Source: Casimicrobium huifangae
GTDB lineage: Bacteria; Pseudomonadota; Gammaproteobacteria; Burkholderiales; Casimicrobiaceae
Direction: 5' to 3'
DNA: 64,000 bases
Assembly: GCF_009746125.1 (NCBI RefSeq)
Contig: NZ_CP041352.1
Span: forward strand, 4,386,436-4,450,435
In this document: piece by piece, positions 60,065 through 64,000 of the stretch
Layout of the letters: each line of letters starts with the position of its first letter
Position numbering within the stretch: the first letter of the stretch is position 1
Made by a program: the position numbers and the translations under genes
Notes under the pieces: model-generated
The model's database searches: none
What the model was told of the DNA's origin: nothing
What the model saw: the letters and a program-made list of their open reading frames with translations, nothing else

Positions 60065-61741
60065 TCAATTCGCCGCATCGGCAACGGTCGTCGAGCAAAA
60101 CACCACGCCCTCATCCACCCAGCCCTGCGACAGCATCTTCGCCTTCGTCGCCGCACTCACCACGTAGCGGTGGTTGCTCTCGTTGCCGGCTACCTTGTTG
60201 TTGAATAGCCGGGTGACCGGCTTTGAGGCCTCTGCCGGACACGCTTGCTCCGCTGTGGGCTTGAGTATCGAGAAGTCGTAGCCTTCGTATTTCAGCCCGC
60301 TCAGCTTGTTCAGGGTGGCGCAGTCGCTGCCGATTCCGTAGAAGTGTGAGTTGCTCATCCCTTTCTCCGGCGAGGCGTACATCCGGCATACCGGCTGCTC
60401 GGCGATATCCCGGTATTTGCTCGACTTCGCCGTGAACTTCATCCCCGTTCTCTGGAAGCTCTGGGGCAATCCATCCAGTGCCGTCTGCTCCCCAGCCCTG
60501 CCAGTGATGAAGTAGCGCTTCAGCGCCGGGGCGTAGTACTCCACCACCTGCACTTCAGGCTCCACCTTGCCATCGTCTTTCACCATGAAGCCGCGGAGCA
60601 CCGTGCCCGCTCCGCTAGCGGGAAAGCGATCGGTGAGCAGCACACCAGCGGAATCCTCGCTTTGGCTTCCCGCGAACCACCAGTGCGGTTGCCCTCGCCA
60701 AAAATAGATCGTCAAATCGTCCGGCAAAGAGAACCTCCACCCGGGATCTTCGCCACCATTGACTACGCCATATCGGGACACAGTTGTCGGCAGACTGGTC
60801 CCCAAAGGCAGGGCCGCACTGTACACGTATTGACCAGTCACCCGGATCGCGTTCGGTCGCGACCACGTCAAGTCCTCCTGCTGGTCGTTGAGGCGAAAGC
60901 GACGCTGCTGGAAATAGAGATACTCACCGGAAATTGCAAATAGCTGCACTGAATTCGCAAGCTCGCTGACGCCAGTCGTTGCCTGGACAGCGGTGGTTGC
61001 CTGAACATCGCAACGCCACAAATACGCCCTGGCCGGCGCATCGGTCGGGCTCAGGCCACCGGGTGCCCATGACCACAGATGACTCTGCCCGTCCGCGAGC
61101 AGCAGGCGGGCATCCGGTTGCGTCGGGTCCTGGGCAACATAGGTACAGCCGCCTCGGTGCGGACTGTTCCAGCTGGTATCGACGCGCCCGGTGTTACCAG
61201 CGATTCGGTAGTAGCCATTCGGCCCATGACTGACGTAAACCCAATCTCCGGTGCGGTCATAGTTGCTGATCGCATAGGGTTGCGACAAGTTGGTGCTGAC
61301 CGGCCACGGCGAGGGCGCTCCAGTTGCCCAGTCAAGGATGGTTGCCTTCGCGATGGGCAGTCCGTTGACCGACTCGAAGTCACCAAGTACAAACGCGCCC
61401 AGGGGTGCCGCGGTCACGCCAGCAATAGCCGCATTGGCGTACAGGTTGACGTGAGCGAGACTCGGAGCCCACGCCAGATCCGGACTGCCATCTGCCTTCA
61501 GTTTAAGCAGGTCCGAGCGCTGCCTGCCCTCGTACCAATAGCTGAAGCGGCCGGCAATGATGTGGCCACCATCAGGGGTTTGCACCACCTGTGTCACCTG
61601 CAAGGTGTTGCCGCGTGGCTGTAGGGCCGACATGTCCGGTACCGTCAGGATACGCTGCCCGTAGGCGACACTCGCACACGAAAGTGCTGTCAGGACCACA
61701 CAACGGGCGCCGAAGCTACTCACGATACCGGGCCAGCTCAT
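60065..61741 (-). CDS. Exported delta-60-like propeller protein with C-terminal DUF5648
   Basis: This 558-residue protein has a signal peptide ending ASVAYGQ near residue 29. The middle has delta-60-like blades (VVQTPDGGHIIAGRFSYW, LLKLKADGSPDLAWAPS). About residues 400-555 form a DUF5648 domain: VVEYYAPALKRYFITGRAGEQ, CRMYASPEKGMSNSHFY, VTRLFNNKVAGNESNHRYV, GWVDEGVVFC. DUF5648 appears in secreted proteins, often with lectin-like or propeller parts; its role is unknown. The gene begins 8 bp after its paralogue's stop, so the two are an operon. GAGG precedes the ATG. Confidence 0.85.
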   Translation of the reverse strand: MSWPGIVSSFGARCVVLTALSCASVAYGQRILTVPDMSALQPRGNTLQVTQVVQTPDGGHIIAGRFSYWYEGRQRSDLLKLKADGSPDLAWAPSLAHVNLYANAAIAGVTAAPLGAFVLGDFESVNGLPIAKATILDWATGAPSPWPVSTNLSQPYAISNYDRTGDWVYVSHGPNGYYRIAGNTGRVDTSWNSPHRGGCTYVAQDPTQPDARLLLADGQSHLWSWAPGGLSPTDAPARAYLWRCDVQATTAVQATTGVSELANSVQLFAISGEYLYFQQRRFRLNDQQEDLTWSRPNAIRVTGQYVYSAALPLGTSLPTTVSRYGVVNGGEDPGWRFSLPDDLTIYFWRGQPHWWFAGSQSEDSAGVLLTDRFPASGAGTVLRGFMVKDDGKVEPEVQVVEYYAPALKRYFITGRAGEQTALDGLPQSFQRTGMKFTAKSSKYRDIAEQPVCRMYASPEKGMSNSHFYGIGSDCATLNKLSGLKYEGYDFSILKPTAEQACPAEASKPVTRLFNNKVAGNESNHRYVVSAATKAKMLSQGWVDEGVVFCSTTVADAAN

Positions 61742-61749
61742 TCCAATCC

Positions 61750-64000
61750 TCAGTTCACCACATCGGTAACGGCGGAGGAGCAGAACACCACCCCCTCATC
61801 CACCCAACCCTGCGACAGCATCTTCGCCTTCGTCGCCGCACTCACCACGTAGCGGTGGTTGCTCTCGTTGCTCGGTGCCTTGTTGTTGTAGAGGCGTGTC
61901 ACTGCTCGTGGCGCGCTGACGGGACAACCTGTCACCCCTGGAACCATTGCCGCAAAGTCGTAACCCTCAAACCGCAACTGGCTAACGGTGTTGAGCGCCA
62001 GGCAGTCATCGTTGTGGCCGTAAAAATGCGTATTGCTGCCGCTCCGTTCCGGTGAACTGTAGAAACGGCAGACCGGATTAGCTGGCTTCGCGTAAAGGGT
62101 TCCTTCGAGACTTCTGAAGCTCATGCCCGTCCGCATAAATGATGATGATCTGGCATCAAGAGCAGCTTGCTCATCGGCGCGACCTGTGACGAAATATCGC
62201 GACGCGTCGCGGCTGAAATACTCGACCACAGTCTTCTGGTTGACCGGGTTAGCTCGCGTCGTAGCGAGAGCCATGTCGCCCATTGTTGTCGGCGCCATCA
62301 GCGGCAGGCTCAGATCATCACGACAGCGGATCACAAACTCGGCATCGTCGGTAGTGGCATCGGGCGCGCTGACAAAAAGTGGAATCTCTGCCGGAGCACA
62401 CGCGAGCAGCGCGCTGGCAGAGAGTGTCCAGCCAGGGTCTGCCTGCCCGTTTCCAGCCAACGACGCCCGACGCATCACAACATCGCTGGACCCGACCGCA
62501 AATTGCGTGTAGTAGAGATAGCCACCCGCCAGAGTTCGCAGCGCGGCGACGGAACCGTCGATTTCGGAGGTCCAGTCGACGTCTCGTTCGCCACCAGCAG
62601 CGATTCGATAACGGCGGCCACCGATGTAGACGTGCGTCGAAGTGGCCATGAACTGATTGGGGAAAATCAGCTGCGTGCCGATGGTCGTTCGCATCGTTTC
62701 GCGACCGCTGGCAAGCGCAAAGCGTTGCAGAAGAGAGGTCGTCGAGGGTTCCATGAAATAGGTTTGAGCGTCACGCTGCAGCCAGATGCCGTCGGCTGCA
62801 TCCAGCCCGAGCATGCTGCTTTGCTGTTCGAGCCACGAACCAGCGGAAATGTGCCAGTCGGCATCAACCTGACCGTTCAGCATTGATAGGCGCCGGATAC
62901 GATACCCATTGGCGTCGTCGGCCGCAACGTACAGGGTGTCGCGACCGTCATACACGTACGAACGACCGGAAAGTTCAACGCCCGGCGTCCAGTCCAGCGG
63001 TATCGCACCACCGTTTAGCGACACCAGCGCCGCGCCCGATCGCCGGACACCGTTTACCTGCCGGAACCGCCCGACAAGCAACAGTCCCTGCCTTGTAACA
63101 GTAGCTGTGACGTCGTAGCCGTAGTCCAGCTCGACACGCCAGTCAGCGTTCGGTGTTCCGTCCGGTCGCAGGCGCAGCACATCGCGATATCGCAAACCAC
63201 CATACCAGACATCAAAACTGCCCAACAGCAGCCTACCGCCGTCGGGCAATTTGGTGATTGACCGAATCGACCCGAGAGAACCGAAACTCAGCGGCAACGT
63301 CCGCTCGCTTTGCAATCTTTCGGCGCTCAGGACATGCAGCGAGCCGTTGACGGAGACATACAGGCGACCGTTGCGACCGGCGACCAGCGAGGAAACACTG
63401 CCCGCGACGTTTGGTGACCAGCTTGCCACCTCCGTTCCCTGCTGGTCATACACGCGCAAGCCCGGTTGCCCAAGCTCGACTTCCGATACACCGGCACTGG
63501 CGGCGACCACAAGGCGGCCGTCAATCAGGGCGAAAGAGCGGTTCCAGCGACTTTGCGAAACTGCGGCTGAAGCACTGGCGCCGTTCCAGCCCGGGTCAAC
63601 GTTTCCTTGCGCATCGAGGCGCAACACCGTCGCTTCGCTGGAGGGATAAGACTTGTAAGTAATGACGTAAACCTGATTGAGCTGGTCAGCGGCCACAATT
63701 TGCGCACTTTCCGCTGCGGAGAACGCCTTGGTCCAGAGCACGCTGGCCGTTGAACCGGTGTCCAATCGGCGGACATACATGTCCCGCAACAACCCTGGAT
63801 ACTGTTGCTCCAGAACAAACAGCGCACCGTCAGCCCCCGCGCCCTGAGCTATGCCAAACAAGGCGTTCGACGTGAAGTACGACCAGTTCGCATCCAGCAG
63901 ACCTGTCACAGTGTCGATCCGGCGCAACGTAACTCCGGGCGAGATGTTGTCGGTGACATAGATGTGGCGACCGCGGCCCGCGAAAATCGTACCGATGCCA
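61750..64000 (-). CDS. Delta-60-like propeller protein with C-terminal DUF5648, 5' end outside the window
   Basis: The frame stays open to the right edge. Codons beyond 63927 read GRGRHIYVTDNISPGVT in frame, so the TTG at 63927 is not the start. The visible ~750 residues have repeated propeller blades (VTDNISPGV, SITKLPDGGRLLLGSFDVWYGG, GLLLVGRFRQVNG, GGRRYRIAAGGERDVDW). DUF5648 follows at the C-terminus (VVEYFSRDASRYFVTGRADEQ, CRFYSSPERSGSNTHFYG, GWVDEGVVFCS). Its last ~100 codons are nearly identical in DNA to the downstream paralogue, a sign of recent duplication or gene conversion. Confidence 0.85.
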   Translation of the reverse strand, partial: GIGTIFAGRGRHIYVTDNISPGVTLRRIDTVTGLLDANWSYFTSNALFGIAQGAGADGALFVLEQQYPGLLRDMYVRRLDTGSTASVLWTKAFSAAESAQIVAADQLNQVYVITYKSYPSSEATVLRLDAQGNVDPGWNGASASAAVSQSRWNRSFALIDGRLVVAASAGVSEVELGQPGLRVYDQQGTEVASWSPNVAGSVSSLVAGRNGRLYVSVNGSLHVLSAERLQSERTLPLSFGSLGSIRSITKLPDGGRLLLGSFDVWYGGLRYRDVLRLRPDGTPNADWRVELDYGYDVTATVTRQGLLLVGRFRQVNGVRRSGAALVSLNGGAIPLDWTPGVELSGRSYVYDGRDTLYVAADDANGYRIRRLSMLNGQVDADWHISAGSWLEQQSSMLGLDAADGIWLQRDAQTYFMEPSTTSLLQRFALASGRETMRTTIGTQLIFPNQFMATSTHVYIGGRRYRIAAGGERDVDWTSEIDGSVAALRTLAGGYLYYTQFAVGSSDVVMRRASLAGNGQADPGWTLSASALLACAPAEIPLFVSAPDATTDDAEFVIRCRDDLSLPLMAPTTMGDMALATTRANPVNQKTVVEYFSRDASRYFVTGRADEQAALDARSSSFMRTGMSFRSLEGTLYAKPANPVCRFYSSPERSGSNTHFYGHNDDCLALNTVSQLRFEGYDFAAMVPGVTGCPVSAPRAVTRLYNNKAPSNESNHRYVVSAATKAKMLSQGWVDEGVVFCSSAVTDVVN

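Noticed and set aside
63925-63927. TTG at 63927 as the start of the last DUF5648 gene
   Set aside because: The frame continues open to the window edge with propeller-like residues upstream (HIYVTDNISPGVT), so the gene is cut by the window.

Overview
The window looks like chromosome of a high-GC beta-proteobacterium, probably Burkholderiales or a close relative. This is inferred from gene content and order: nadD-rsfS-rlmH-maf-rng, a DctPQM TRAP operon, DUF3079, a DUF4148-like exported peptide, bacterial phenylalanine hydroxylase, delta-60/DUF5648 exported proteins and a double-length UvrA. I saw no rRNA, tRNA, prophage, insertion sequence or CRISPR array. Both window edges cut genes: a YeeE/YedE transporter at the left and a DUF5648 protein at the right.

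Layout. 1-8.8 kb: YeeE tail, two SH3 paralogues, phenylalanine hydroxylase, hemolysin-III and formate/nitrite channels, a TauE/SafE exporter, a DUF2855 protein, an SDR oxidoreductase and an amino-acid permease. 9-15 kb: a secreted sugar dehydrogenase, a TonB receptor and a delta-60 repeat protein; the first and last share a dockerin-like cassette. 15-23 kb: LysR regulator, small exported peptide, the nadD-to-rng housekeeping run and two c-type cytochromes. 23-26 kb: small unknown genes and peptidase E. 26-33 kb: SOS-boxed 1975-residue UvrA and a VapBC module. 33-38 kb: TRAP operon, DUF3079, a periplasmic binding protein and EcsC. 38-52 kb: polyphosphate and phosphate genes (ppx, an OlsB-like acyltransferase, PhoX, ppk-sixA) around a kup-kdpDE potassium block and a frameshifted ZntB/CorA. 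52-64 kb: ECF sigma/anti-sigma operon, TonB receptor, nucleotidase, Sel1 protein and two tandem DUF5648 proteins.

Two patterns stand out. First, six intergenic copies of a ~117 bp imperfect palindrome (AGCTTTTT end, hairpin, central AAGTCGACTT, hairpin, AAAAAGCT end) form an ERIC-like repeat family. Two other palindromic repeats have entered coding sequence in frame (uvrA and the Sel1 gene). Second, PhoB-type boxes (7-mers of CTGTCAT type at 11-bp spacing) lie before ppx, ppk-sixA and the OlsB-like gene, and more weakly before the TonB receptor that precedes the nucleotidase. This suggests a local phosphate-starvation regulon joining polyphosphate turnover, phosphorus-free membrane lipid synthesis and phosphate scavenging.

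All calls come from reading the sequence and translations by eye. Family names rest on recognised motifs, not on database searches.
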